Shown here: positions 1-8,770 of the stretch, piece after piece
Position numbering within the stretch: the first letter of the stretch is position 1
How the letters are laid out: each line of letters opens with the position of its first letter
Notes under the pieces: generated by a model
Databases searched by the model: none
Seen by the model: only the letters and a program-made list of their open reading frames with translations
Told to the model about the DNA's origin: nothing
Program-made: the position numbers and the translations under genes
Assembly (NCBI GenBank): GCA_049116495.1
Contig: JAGDYV010000074.1
Location: forward strand, 10,873 to 74,872
DNA: 64,000 nt
Direction: 5' to 3'
Source: CAJQQK01 sp049116495
GTDB taxonomy: Bacteria; Pseudomonadota; Alphaproteobacteria; Rhizobiales; Hyphomicrobiaceae

Positions 1-976
1 ACCATTTGCCCGCAACACCACCGACGACAGACCAGCCATCGGTCGTATCTTCGAGACCAACGGCGATCGAGTCATCCGTCTGCTCGCCATAGCTACCGGC
101 AATGAATAGGCCAGTAGGCGTGTGCATGACGCTCAACGAGGTGCCCCAACCATCTAAATCGTCTTCTTCATGATAGCCGATGCCTGCTGCAACTCGGATG
201 CCACCGAATTCGCCCGCGTAACGAAGGGCCGCTGACCACCTATCACCATCATTTGCCACCTCGGCAGCTTGCCAGTCTGCTGAGAAAACAAACCCAGCGA
301 GCGAAGGCGAGATGTAACGAATGATTTGGTCACGAGCGCCGTTGGACGCTACATTGTTACCTGCACCAAGCTGCGACCATGATGGCCCAAATTCAGTCGC
401 CGAACCAGAGAACCGAGTCTCGAAACCGCCCCAACCAAGACTTGACTCGTGTGAGCTGGAAATCGAACAGCCAAGGCAAATATCCGCAATGCCATCTACG
501 GCAAACGAAGTATGCCCCATCCAAAGCGTACCAAGCGACTTCGATTTAACGTAAAGCGCCTGGTGACGAATATCTAGGCCGCCGTTAGCGTTTCCTGACT
601 GATCTGCACCGCTAGAGTTCCCAGTCTGACGCAGCCCGATTTCTATAAGGAAGCCGGCCGACCAATCTGCATTGATCTTAGCTGCGCCTTTGAAGCGGAA
701 GCGCGTACGACTGTAGTTGCTCGTCAGAATGTACGCTTCTTGATCACGACCGTCGTCCCAAATAAGAAGCGCTTCATGCACATGGCCAGAAACTTCGAGC
801 GAAACTTTTCGATTGCCTTTACGAGCCGTCGTCGCTTCGAGTTCAGCAACACGCTCTTCGAGATCTGCGCAGCAATTGCCGCCTAGATCAGCTGCCTGGG
901 CAGATACACCACCCATGAACAGACCAGCAGCTGCAATGCTTGCAACGCTGGCTACTTTAAAACGTCCCCCGATCAT
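1..976 (-). CDS. Outer-membrane porin, Porin_2-like (3' end outside window)
   Basis: Reading leftward from the ATG at 976 gives an open frame that runs off the window edge, so at least 325 residues of the N-terminal part are present. It begins with a signal peptide ending near VSAQA, followed by ADLGGNCCADLEERVAELEA. That short acidic coiled-coil stretch precedes KVSLEVSGHV, the layout of Rhizobiales porins. The remainder alternates aromatic and charged residues with Gly/Asp-rich turns, as expected of a beta-barrel. A GGAG box lies seven bases before the ATG; a GTG one codon earlier is too close to that box. The product should be a trimeric general-diffusion channel in the outer membrane. Family assignment rests on the N-terminal pattern and the composition. 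Confidence 0.85.
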   Translation of the reverse strand, partial: MIGGRFKVASVASIAAAGLFMGGVSAQAADLGGNCCADLEERVAELEATTARKGNRKVSLEVSGHVHEALLIWDDGRDQEAYILTSNYSRTRFRFKGAAKINADWSAGFLIEIGLRQTGNSSGADQSGNANGGLDIRHQALYVKSKSLGTLWMGHTSFAVDGIADICLGCSISSSHESSLGWGGFETRFSGSATEFGPSWSQLGAGNNVASNGARDQIIRYISPSLAGFVFSADWQAAEVANDGDRWSAALRYAGEFGGIRVAAGIGYHEEDDLDGWGTSLSVMHTPTGLFIAGSYGEQTDDSIAVGLEDTTDGWSVVGGVAGKW

Positions 977-1569
977 CACTTTACTCCGTAGGACTACACA
1001 ACTGATACCCAGCCTTAGCTGAGAGCTAAAACCCAGTGCTAACAAGACTGGGATACCGATCGACATAGCCTCAATGCTGGACACGCACTAACCAACTAAC
1101 TCAACCGTTGCATCAGGAGTACCCACCCGCCCGGCCTCGTGCAACAACGTTTGGCGCCAACGAATCACATCGACTATGCGCTGTGGCTCAGGCGCAACTT
1201 AATAAATCATGAAGGCTGCCGAATTAATGGGATGCAGAGAATGATTACAACAGCTTGGAGCAAATCACCCGAACGTACGCCGCACAAGACAGCTGAATAC
1301 GGACAATCCATCAGCACTCCGGCTCGAACGATTCTGCGTGTCAAAAAAAAACTCTGCAAAGCCTATAATTCGGTACTCTACCGCACAGCACGAACACAGT
1401 CTGAAAGAGCCGCTGCAATCGAGTGCATGCGAATAGACACAGTATCCACTATTTTTTGCGAGGCATGACGGCCACGCTACGCGTGCCAACAAGACACACT
1501 GATCCATTGGACGGTCGATGAATTTCTTATGCTAACAAAGCAACAGATTGAAATGGCGAAGAAAACCCA
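977..1569. other. 593-base gap upstream of the porin and the UbiH-like gene
   Basis: No convincing gene is seen. Two overlapping frames on opposite strands (1139-1468 and 1265-1507) lack a good ribosome site, recognisable domains or the codon bias of the neighbours. The gap should hold the porin promoter and 5' leader. A six-base stem (CCCAGT/ACTGGG, 1032-1052) lies in the porin leader direction. A TATAAT sequence at 1364-1369 could be a -10 element for the rightward genes, but no clear -35 partner is visible. Confidence 0.5.
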
Positions 1570-2781
1570 ATGCATGATTGCCTGATTATCGGTGCCGGCC
1601 CGGTCGCTTTGGCGACGGCGCGCGCCCTAAACCTGCGTGGGCTCACGTTTTGTCTGTGCGGAGAGTTGCCACGTCAGCGCCCTAATTCGCCCGATTTGCG
1701 CACCGCCGCCTTATTCGAGGGCAGCATCCGGCTGCTTGAACGGCTCGATGCCTGGTCCCTTGTCCAACCAGCCGCTGCACGATTGGCGGCGATCCGCATC
1801 ATCGACGCGACCGGGCGTCTCCTGCGCGCGCCGGAACAACTGTTTAGCGGCATCGACATGGGCGCCGCCGAACTTGGCTTCAATATCCCCAACCCGGCTC
1901 TTGTCGACGCCCTCCGTGCGACGCTCGCCGCGACCGAGGATGTCACGCGGACCGAAACAGATGAGATCAACCTGACCGCCCAGGTCACACACATCGAGAT
2001 CTGTGACGATCACATCACCGCAACGCTCGCCGACCATACAAGGCGGCACGGGCGCATGGCCATCGCCGCGGACGGGCGCAACTCGATGACGCGCAACGCC
2101 GCCGGTATTGGGATCAAAACCTGGGATCACAATCAGGCTGCGATTACAGCGCACTTCGAGCATGACCTGCCGAATGATGCCATATCAACGGAACTTCACA
2201 GCCGTGCCGGTCCGTGCACCGTCGTCCCGCTCGGCCCGAACAAATCTAGCCTGGTGTGGATGGAGCACCCTGATACAGCCCATCAATTGGCGGCCTTGCC
2301 TGACGAAAAATTTATCGCCGCGCTCGAAGAACGCTTGGAAGGCCTTCTCGGGCCGGTTCGCCACGTTACGACCCGCCGCGTTTTCCCGCTGTCCAGCTTG
2401 ATCGCAGATCGTTTTGCCGCTCGACGCGTGGCGCTTGTCGGTGAGAGCGGTCACGCCTTTCCTCCTATCGGAGCACAAGGTCTCAATCTGGGATTGCGGG
2501 ATGCGGCCAGTCTCGTCGATCACCTCGCGGATGCGCGGCAGAGCGGCCATGACATCGGTGCCGACCGGATATTGGATGCCTATTCGGCCAGCCGCCGCTC
2601 AGATATTGTCGCGCGTACATATGGCGTTGATGCCTTTAACGTCTCGCTGGCCGACAGGGCGGCCGGCCTGTTGCGTGGCGCCGCGCTCCATGCCACCCAC
2701 GCCTCGCCGGCCTTCAAACGATTTTTACTGGCGCGTGGCATGCAACCCGTCGGCCCCTGGCCGACCATGATGCGCCAATGA
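1570..2781 (+). CDS. UbiH/UbiF/Coq6-family FAD-dependent monooxygenase
   Basis: This 403-residue protein has the three flavin signatures of the ubiquinone-biosynthesis hydroxylases. They are an N-terminal Rossmann motif GAGPVA at residues 8-13, the DG motif in AADGRNS near residue 168, and the FAD-ribityl motif GESGHAFPPIGAQGLNLGLR at 291-310. The family hydroxylates the ubiquinone ring using O2 and NAD(P)H at the inner membrane. Which ring carbon is modified (UbiH, UbiF, UbiL or UbiM type) cannot be decided by eye. The Rossmann motif ends in Ala where most members have Gly, and GESGH replaces the usual GDAAH. It is the first gene of a rightward run with lpxL. Confidence 0.8.
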   Translation: MHDCLIIGAGPVALATARALNLRGLTFCLCGELPRQRPNSPDLRTAALFEGSIRLLERLDAWSLVQPAAARLAAIRIIDATGRLLRAPEQLFSGIDMGAAELGFNIPNPALVDALRATLAATEDVTRTETDEINLTAQVTHIEICDDHITATLADHTRRHGRMAIAADGRNSMTRNAAGIGIKTWDHNQAAITAHFEHDLPNDAISTELHSRAGPCTVVPLGPNKSSLVWMEHPDTAHQLAALPDEKFIAALEERLEGLLGPVRHVTTRRVFPLSSLIADRFAARRVALVGESGHAFPPIGAQGLNLGLRDAASLVDHLADARQSGHDIGADRILDAYSASRRSDIVARTYGVDAFNVSLADRAAGLLRGAALHATHASPAFKRFLLARGMQPVGPWPTMMRQ

Positions 2782-2913
2782 AATGAACTTCTCCCGGCCG
2801 GCGGCATCTGCTATGGGCCATGACATCAGTCCAATTGTCCTGCGTTGTAACGTCCGTCGCCAGTCTAACCAGTACGTTTCCTGCCCTCACGGCAAGGCCA
2901 CGCCAAATCCTTG

Positions 2914-3843
2914 ATGCCACCCACTGACCAGAACATATCCAAATTGCGCGACCTGCAATTCCGTGCCGAGTACATTTTGCTGCGCATGATCGTCGGCTTC
3001 GTTCGCTTGTTCCCGCTCGAAATGGCAGCCGGCATTTCCGCGCGCACCTGGCGGATCCTGGCGCCCCTCATTTCCCGCAAACGTCACCTTCGCGCGCTGG
3101 AAAATATCGCCGTGGCGTTTCCCGATATGCCACAAGAAGAGCGGCACAGAATCGTCCTGGAGCACTGGGAAAACCTCGGCCGGGTTATGGTTGAGACAAT
3201 GCAGCTTGATCGATTGACGAGTGATCCCGGCCGCATCGAAATCGTCAGTCAACGGGTTTTCTCTCGTTATGAAAACAAGTTAGGGCCCGCGGTCGGAATT
3301 TCCCTCCATATGGGCAACTGGGAACTCGCGGTGTGGCCATTGACATCCGCGAACGCAAATCCCGCCGCCGTCTACCGCTCCGTCAACAATCCCTACGTCG
3401 ACGAGTATATTCGCGACCAGCGCGCAACCCTCTATCCGGGCGGCCTCTTTGGCCGCGGCAAAGTTGAAGGCGATCACGGCGATGATCAACGGACCGCACG
3501 GGCGATAACCGATTTTGTCCGTCGTGGTGGCCGCCTTGGCATGGTCTGTGATTTATATGACCGTAAGGGCATTCCGGTTCCGTTCTTCGGCAAGCCGGCC
3601 CGGACGCAGGCCATCGGTGCCATGATCGCACGCCGCCTTGGCGCACGCATTTGGCTCTCTCGTTGCATCCGGGTTGGTCGCCAATCACGATTCCACATCG
3701 AAATTGTCGAACTCAAGGTTCCGCGATCGGCGAACCGTTCTGAAGACATTACCTGGATTATGGCTGAGATGCAGAAGCAGTTCGAAGCCTGGATCAAAGA
3801 ATACCCGGAGCAATGGATGTGGTCGAACCGGCGCTGGAGCTAG
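2914..3843 (+). CDS. LpxL/HtrB-type lipid A (lysophospholipid) acyltransferase
   Basis: The 309-residue protein has one hydrophobic segment near residues 20-40. It carries the acyltransferase H(X4)E motif in SLHMGNWELAVW, with His132 and Glu137, and later VPFFGKPARTQAIGAMIARR, a block conserved in the LpxL/LpxM family. It ends in MWSNRRW, the typical C-terminus. Members transfer a fatty acyl group from acyl-ACP to KDO-lipid A on the inner face of the cytoplasmic membrane. The ATG at 2914 was chosen; a TTG directly before it (2911) would add one residue. No strong Shine-Dalgarno sequence is seen. Acyl chain and acceptor are not predictable here. Confidence 0.85.
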   Translation: MPPTDQNISKLRDLQFRAEYILLRMIVGFVRLFPLEMAAGISARTWRILAPLISRKRHLRALENIAVAFPDMPQEERHRIVLEHWENLGRVMVETMQLDRLTSDPGRIEIVSQRVFSRYENKLGPAVGISLHMGNWELAVWPLTSANANPAAVYRSVNNPYVDEYIRDQRATLYPGGLFGRGKVEGDHGDDQRTARAITDFVRRGGRLGMVCDLYDRKGIPVPFFGKPARTQAIGAMIARRLGARIWLSRCIRVGRQSRFHIEIVELKVPRSANRSEDITWIMAEMQKQFEAWIKEYPEQWMWSNRRWS

Positions 3844-3883
3844 CCAAAAGACCACCATCCGCCTGACAGCAAGGACACGAAAT

Positions 3884-4942
3884 ATGTCTGTTACCCGCAC
3901 GCCGGCAGGTTTTTACCGGCCGCTCGCGATTGGCGCACCGTCACCTCTGCGCGCTTTACCGGTCCGGCTGGAGCGCATGATCCATTTCATCCCGCCCCAC
4001 GTCACCAAGATCACGGACAAGCTGCCCGCAATCATCCCAACCGTCGATGTCATCCTCGGCAACCTCGAAGACGCAATCGCCGCGGATGCCAAAGAAGCCG
4101 CCCGAAGCGGCTTCATCAAGATGGCCCAGGACCATGAATTCGGCGACACAGGCTTGTGGACGCGCATCAACTGCCTCAATTCCCCTTGGGCACTCGACGA
4201 TATCATCGACATCGTGACGGCCGTCGGCGACAAACTCGACGTGATTATGCTCCCCAAGGTCGAAGGCCCCTGGGATATCCACTATCTTGACCAACTCCTG
4301 GCTCAACTGGAGGCCCGCGCCCAAATCTCACGGCCGATCCTCATCCATGCCATCCTGGAAACCGCGGAAGGCGTCGCAAATGTCGAGGCGATTGCTGAAG
4401 CGAGCCCGCGCATGCACGGCATGAGCCTCGGGCCGGCCGACCTGGCGGCGTCGCGCGGCATGAAAACCACCCGCGTCGGCGGCGGGCACCCGGCATACGG
4501 CGTCTTGAGCGACCAGGACAATGCCGCTCCAACGCAGACGCGACCACTCATTCAGCAAGATCTCTGGCACTATACCGTCGCCAAGATGGTCGATGCCTGT
4601 CAGCGCACCGGGATCAAGGCATTCTACGGCCCGTTCGGTGATTTTTCCGATCCGCAAGCCTGCGAAGCCCAGTTCCGCAACTCATTTTTGATGGGCTGTC
4701 TCGGTGCCTGGTCGTTGCATCCGACGCAGGTCGACATTGCGAAAAAAGTGTTTTCTCCAGAAATTGATGAAGTCCTTTTCGCCAAACGAATCCTTGAAGC
4801 AATGCCTGATGGTACAGGCGCAGTGATGCTTGATGGCAAAATGCAAGATGACGCGACATGGAAACAAGCGTCCGTGATCGTTGACTTGGCGAAAATAGTT
4901 GCCCAAAAAGATCCTGAGCGGGCAAAGGCTTACGGTCTCTGA
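3884..4942 (+). CDS. HpcH/HpaI (CitE) family lyase, malyl-CoA-lyase-like
   Basis: The 352-residue protein follows the CitE/malyl-CoA lyase fold order: GNLEDAI at 60-65 (usual LDLEDA), TRIN with a substrate-binding Arg at 94, a likely metal-binding Glu159 in HAILETAEG, Asp186 in GPADLA, then FYGPFGDFSDP and SLHPTQVDIA near 248-284. The last two blocks match malyl-CoA lyases, which split malyl-CoA or beta-methylmalyl-CoA to glyoxylate plus an acyl-CoA. The frame is open further upstream, but AAGGA eight bases before the ATG at 3884 and the loss of homology upstream fix the start. No other glyoxylate, ethylmalonyl-CoA or serine-cycle genes lie nearby, so the exact substrate is open. Confidence 0.75.
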   Translation: MSVTRTPAGFYRPLAIGAPSPLRALPVRLERMIHFIPPHVTKITDKLPAIIPTVDVILGNLEDAIAADAKEAARSGFIKMAQDHEFGDTGLWTRINCLNSPWALDDIIDIVTAVGDKLDVIMLPKVEGPWDIHYLDQLLAQLEARAQISRPILIHAILETAEGVANVEAIAEASPRMHGMSLGPADLAASRGMKTTRVGGGHPAYGVLSDQDNAAPTQTRPLIQQDLWHYTVAKMVDACQRTGIKAFYGPFGDFSDPQACEAQFRNSFLMGCLGAWSLHPTQVDIAKKVFSPEIDEVLFAKRILEAMPDGTGAVMLDGKMQDDATWKQASVIVDLAKIVAQKDPERAKAYGL

Positions 4943-5066
4943 GCCAATCGCTCCGTTGAACAGGACTTTTGACGCCTCAAACCATAGTTGCAGCCATGCA
5001 ACGGCATTTAAACGACGATGCTTCGAAAGTCTTGACCACACGCAAGCTTCTGACGGCTAATAGGGC

Positions 5067-5441
5067 ATGATCGAAAATCGAGAAATGACAAACGCTATGA
5101 CGCGCGACTTGGGAAAGGTTAAAACGGCGAAGTTTCATGTCGGCGAAGTTGTCCGGCATCGCTTCCACCCTTTCCGCGGACTCGTCTTTGATATTGACCC
5201 GGAATTCGCCAACACGGAAGAGTGGTGGCAATCCATCCCCGAAGATAAACGTCCGCGCAAAGATCAACCATTCTATCACCTGCTCGCAGAAAACGACGAG
5301 TCGGAATACGTGGCTTACGTTTCCGAACAGAACCTGCTGCAAGACGACAGTGGCGAACCGCTGCGTCATCCGCAGATTCCAGAGCTATTTGAACAGGATG
5401 AACAGGGCCAGTTTCGTGCCATCTTCCTAAATGCACATTAG
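5067..5441 (+). CDS. hspQ: HspQ-like heat-shock protein (YccV/hemimethylated DNA-binding fold)
   Basis: The 124-residue protein carries the whole HspQ signature: KFHVGEVVRHRFHPFRGLVF, then DPEFANTEEWW, RPRKDQPFYHLLAE and YVAYVSEQNLL. In enterobacteria HspQ modulates Lon protease and DnaA stability; a role in protein quality control here is inferred from the family. Alternative ATG starts lie at 5085 and 5097, and either would give a length closer to short HspQ proteins. No start has a strong Shine-Dalgarno sequence. A strong terminator follows 60 bases downstream. Confidence 0.88.
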   Translation: MIENREMTNAMTRDLGKVKTAKFHVGEVVRHRFHPFRGLVFDIDPEFANTEEWWQSIPEDKRPRKDQPFYHLLAENDESEYVAYVSEQNLLQDDSGEPLRHPQIPELFEQDEQGQFRAIFLNAH

Positions 5442-5499
5442 GTAGACACTGACGAAAGTTGCGCAGACACGCTATAACCAAGTTGCACAACAACCAGTC

Positions 5500-5540
5500 A
5501 AAACGGCCCCGTTGCATCAAGCAGACGGGGCCGTTTTTCT
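5500..5540. terminator. Bidirectional intrinsic terminator between hspQ and ialB-like gene
   Basis: The arms AAAACGGCCCCGT (5500-5512) and ACGGGGCCGTTTT (5525-5537) form a 13-pair stem around a 12-base loop. It is followed by a T-run on the plus strand and, through the A-run of the left arm, by a T-run on the minus strand. It sits between two convergent genes. Confidence 0.9.
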
Positions 5541-5566
5541 TTTCCGCAAGACGCAGCAAGCAGAAT

Positions 5567-6331
5567 TTACTGCTTCACTTTCTTCGGCTCGGGAATCTTC
5601 GCGTTGCTGCGACGGGCACGCTCCTGTGCCAAAATCTGATTGCGGCGCGCACTTAGCGCCTTCAAGGCCTGCTGACGCGCTTTAGTATAAGCGGCTAAAT
5701 CAGTTGGCTTGCCATCGAGCACCTTGGAAAACCCAGTCAGACTGACCGGCACTTCGACGACTTGTCCGTCTCCTCGGAATGCCTTCACGAGCATGACCGC
5801 GCCTTTACGCATATCCGCAATGAGCGGCTTTGGCGCCGGCACTTCGGCATTGCAGCTACCAGGCCCACATCGCGTGTAACCAACCTTCAGGATCTTGAGT
5901 TTCTTTTTGTCGACGGCCTTCTTTTTGTCCTTCACCTTTTGCCACTGGTCGGCGGTGTAGACGGCCGCGAGAATCCCCGGCTTGATTGCCATCTGTTGTG
6001 GCAGCGAGAACGATATGATCAGGCCCAGATCATCGACGTCCTTGATGGCTTGAATCTGGATCGACATCGCAGCAAACGGCGCCAGTTGCTCATAGCGCGT
6101 CCGGCAGATCGTCTTCTTGTGCTGTGTCGGTTTACCCTTCTTGTCCTTGGGGAGTTTGGTTAGCACCGACTCCTTGCAGACTTTGACCCAGGCTACCTGA
6201 GTGTCCGCCTTCTTCGCCGCTGCTTTCTTGCCTTGCGCAGCTGCTGCACCGCCAAACAGGAGGCAGGCGCCGACAACGGTCAGTGTTGCGCAACCAATTC
6301 GTCCCATGGATTGTCCCCAGCGTTCCATCAT
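5567..6331 (-). CDS. Invasion-associated locus B (IalB) family secreted protein
   Basis: The 254-residue protein starts with a signal peptide (ATLTVVGACLLFGGAAAAQG) and contains the IalB pattern: a Cys-containing N-terminal strand (VKVCKES), KTICRTRYEQ, a Pro-rich region (LPQQMAIKPGI), then YTRCGPGSCNAEVPA and a MRKGAVMLVKAF block. The four central cysteines probably make two disulfides. IalB proteins are periplasmic or envelope proteins linked to host-cell invasion in Bartonella but widespread in free-living alphaproteobacteria, where their function is unknown. The C-terminus is very basic. GGAG six bases before the ATG at 6331 sets the start; a longer frame to 6400 lacks a ribosome site. 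Confidence 0.75.
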   Translation of the reverse strand: MMERWGQSMGRIGCATLTVVGACLLFGGAAAAQGKKAAAKKADTQVAWVKVCKESVLTKLPKDKKGKPTQHKKTICRTRYEQLAPFAAMSIQIQAIKDVDDLGLIISFSLPQQMAIKPGILAAVYTADQWQKVKDKKKAVDKKKLKILKVGYTRCGPGSCNAEVPAPKPLIADMRKGAVMLVKAFRGDGQVVEVPVSLTGFSKVLDGKPTDLAAYTKARQQALKALSARRNQILAQERARRSNAKIPEPKKVKQ

Positions 6332-6633
6332 CTCATGCTCCGATAGAGTTGTGTGTGGCGGCAAAATTTGCCGCCGGTCCGGACCAAATACCCAGCTCAC
6401 CGTTTGGCATGGTCGCGGTGTCGTCGCGTCTGTGGCGAGTAAAGGTCAGATTGCGGCGATCGCGTGACGGCCGAACGTCTCTCACCAATCCTCTTTGTCA
6501 CACTATTCTATCGTGACCAAACGGCCACGCGCCCGCCCGCTTCGTTCCTGATAATACCGGTACACCAAACATTCGACGTCAGAACGGGTCCCTGACGTCT
6601 AACAAAGTTCGCCACAGCCACCCGGAGTTAGTT
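6332..6633. other. Divergent intergenic region, 302 bases
   Basis: This region separates the leftward ialB-like gene from the rightward YejA-like gene and must hold promoters for both. No strong -35/-10 pair, operator palindrome or small gene could be picked out with confidence. Confidence 0.4.
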
Positions 6634-8487
6634 TTGAACCGATTCGCCGGCACACCACCTCGATCAGGCCGCCAAAACCGGATGCGCCCTCTCTCGACGC
6701 CCACCCTACTGATGGTTGTAGCACCATTTTGCCTGGCAACAGCACCAAACGCCAGCGAACCGGTGCGGCATGCGATCGCGATGCACGGTCAACCAGCGCT
6801 CGGGCCCGATTTCAAGCATTTTCCCTACGTCAATCCCAGCGCTCCCCGCGGCGGACGCCTGACTTTGGCACAGCGTGGCTCATTCAACAGCCTCAATCCA
6901 TTTATCGTGCGCGGTGTCGCGCCCGGCGGTCTGCGCGGGCTGGTTTACGAAAGCCTTATGGCGCGCAGCGCCGATGAGCCGTTCACACTGTACGGCTTGC
7001 TTGCCCACGCCATCGACGTGCCTGACGATCGTTCATCGATCACATTCCACATCGATCCCGATGCTGCATTTTCGGACGGCAAGCCCGTCACAGCTGACGA
7101 TATCCTGTTTTCGCATGACCTGTTGCGTCGCAAGGGCCGGCCCTACCTGCGAAGTCACTACAATAAAGTTGCGCGAGCCGAGAAACACGACTCGAAAACC
7201 GTCAAATTCATTTTCAAAACCAACGGCGATCGCGAGATTCCCCTGATTATGGGGCTCATGCCCATCCTACCAAAACACGCCGTCGACCCGGAAAAGTTCG
7301 ATCAAACCACGCTCCGGCCGCCGATCGGCAGCGGTCCTTATGTCATTGCCAAAATCGACCCCGGAGATGCGTTGCTCTATCGCCGCAATCCGAATTATTG
7401 GGCCGCCGATCGTCCCGCCCGCCGCGGCATGCACAACTTCGAAGAAATCCAGCAACTCTACTACCGTGACGTCTCTGCCGTATTCGAAGCGTTCAAAATA
7501 GGTACCGCCGACGCCCGTCGCGAAACCGACCCGGCACGCTGGATCAACGGGTATGACTTCCCGGCCATGCGTGATGGTCGCGTCGTACGCAAGACGTTCA
7601 AAACCGGTCGTCCGGCGGGTATGACCGGGATCATCTTCAATACCCGCCGTGATCAATTCGCCGATGTCCGTGTGCGACGGGCCTTGTCGCTGGCATTCGA
7701 CGGCCCCGGGATCAATCAGTCCCTGTATCATGGCCGATTTGTACGCACTCAAAGCTTTTTCGCCGGCTCTGACCTGGCCTCAACCGGAAAGCCGGCCGAT
7801 GCCCGCGAGCGGCAACTCTTGAAACCGTTCAAGGATGCCGTGCTGCCCGAAATCATGGCCGGCACCTGGCGCCTCCCCTCAGATAGTTCCAAGCAGGCCC
7901 GCCGCAAGAACCTTGGTCAGGCTTTCGCTCTTTTGCGCAAGGCAGGTTACGAGTTGAAAGGGCGCACACTGCTCAATCGCCGCACCGGCCATCCTTTCAA
8001 GATCGAATTCTTGGTGACATCGACCGCTCAGGAACGCATTGCCTTGAATTTCGCCAATGTCATAAAACGCCTCGGCATCGCGCTCAGCGTTCGCAAGGCC
8101 GAGGATTCGCAGTACTGGGAGCGCATCGGCCGCTTCGAATTCGATATGATCCAATGGCACTACTCGGCATCTCTCTCGCCCGGCAACGAACAAATTAATC
8201 GTTGGTCAAGTTCACACGCCGACAAACAGCGCAGCCTCAACTTCGCTGGCGTCAAGAATGCCGCCGTCGACGCGATGATCGATGCCATGCTGCAGGCAAC
8301 CGAGCGAAAACACTTCGAGTCTGCCGTCCGCGCATTCGACCGAGCGCTGCTTTCAGGAAGTTACGTCATTCCACTATTTCATGTGCCAGAGCAATGGTTC
8401 GCGGTGGCATCGCATCTTCGCCATCCACCATCTCCCCCCCTTCTCGGCACCGATTACGCAACTTGGTGGAGAATCCCGAAAAACTGA
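6634..8487 (+). CDS. Family-5 extracellular solute-binding protein, YejA-like
   Basis: The 617-residue protein has a signal segment (TLLMVVAPFCLATAPNAS) and the YejA-type opening HAIAMHGQPALGPDFKHFPY and GGRLTLAQRGSFNSLNPFIV. The SBP_bac_5 core follows, including FHIDPDAAFSDGKPVTADDI and GSGPYVIAKIDPG. YejA homologues capture oligopeptides or peptide-like compounds in the periplasm and deliver them to YejBEF. No yejB, yejE or yejF gene is adjacent, so its transporter must be encoded elsewhere. The start is a TTG with GGAG seven bases upstream; a later ATG at 6682 would cut into the region before the signal peptide and has no ribosome site. Confidence 0.82.
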   Translation: MNRFAGTPPRSGRQNRMRPLSTPTLLMVVAPFCLATAPNASEPVRHAIAMHGQPALGPDFKHFPYVNPSAPRGGRLTLAQRGSFNSLNPFIVRGVAPGGLRGLVYESLMARSADEPFTLYGLLAHAIDVPDDRSSITFHIDPDAAFSDGKPVTADDILFSHDLLRRKGRPYLRSHYNKVARAEKHDSKTVKFIFKTNGDREIPLIMGLMPILPKHAVDPEKFDQTTLRPPIGSGPYVIAKIDPGDALLYRRNPNYWAADRPARRGMHNFEEIQQLYYRDVSAVFEAFKIGTADARRETDPARWINGYDFPAMRDGRVVRKTFKTGRPAGMTGIIFNTRRDQFADVRVRRALSLAFDGPGINQSLYHGRFVRTQSFFAGSDLASTGKPADARERQLLKPFKDAVLPEIMAGTWRLPSDSSKQARRKNLGQAFALLRKAGYELKGRTLLNRRTGHPFKIEFLVTSTAQERIALNFANVIKRLGIALSVRKAEDSQYWERIGRFEFDMIQWHYSASLSPGNEQINRWSSSHADKQRSLNFAGVKNAAVDAMIDAMLQATERKHFESAVRAFDRALLSGSYVIPLFHVPEQWFAVASHLRHPPSPPLLGTDYATWWRIPKN

Positions 8488-8689
8488 CGCTCGATGACGC
8501 CATCGGCAGACATCCAACCGTACTCAAAGATTCCGCAAAACACTTATACAGATCTTGATCGAACGGCGGTCACAATCGCGTTGCAACAATGCGTAACATG
8601 AAGTGTGGGCATTTGTTGTGGCGCGTGAACCCGAGACAATCGGGATAACTGGAACTAGGTTAACGTCACCCAAAAAGGCGAAATTCACC

Positions 8690-8767
8690 ATGGAGACGTT
8701 CTGGCGTCATCCGACCGTACGCAACGAGCAAGAGCGGTACGCGCAGATGACTAGCAAGGGAGATTGA
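8690..8767 (+). CDS. Possible 25-residue leader ORF before the six-repeat protein
   Basis: A short frame from ATG 8690 to TGA 8765-8767 encodes METFWRHPTVRNEQERYAQM plus five more residues. Its stop lies three bases before the GTG of the next gene, and its last codons contain that gene's AAGGGAG ribosome site. A purine-rich AAGGCGAA lies upstream at a loose spacing. The position would allow translational coupling. There is no homology evidence, and chance is a real alternative. Confidence 0.25.
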   Translation: METFWRHPTVRNEQERYAQMTSKGD

Positions 8768-8770
8768 AAC

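Noticed and set aside
1139..1507. Overlapping frames on both strands between the porin and the UbiH-like gene
   Set aside because: No ribosome sites, no domain and codon use unlike the neighbours. Treated as intergenic.
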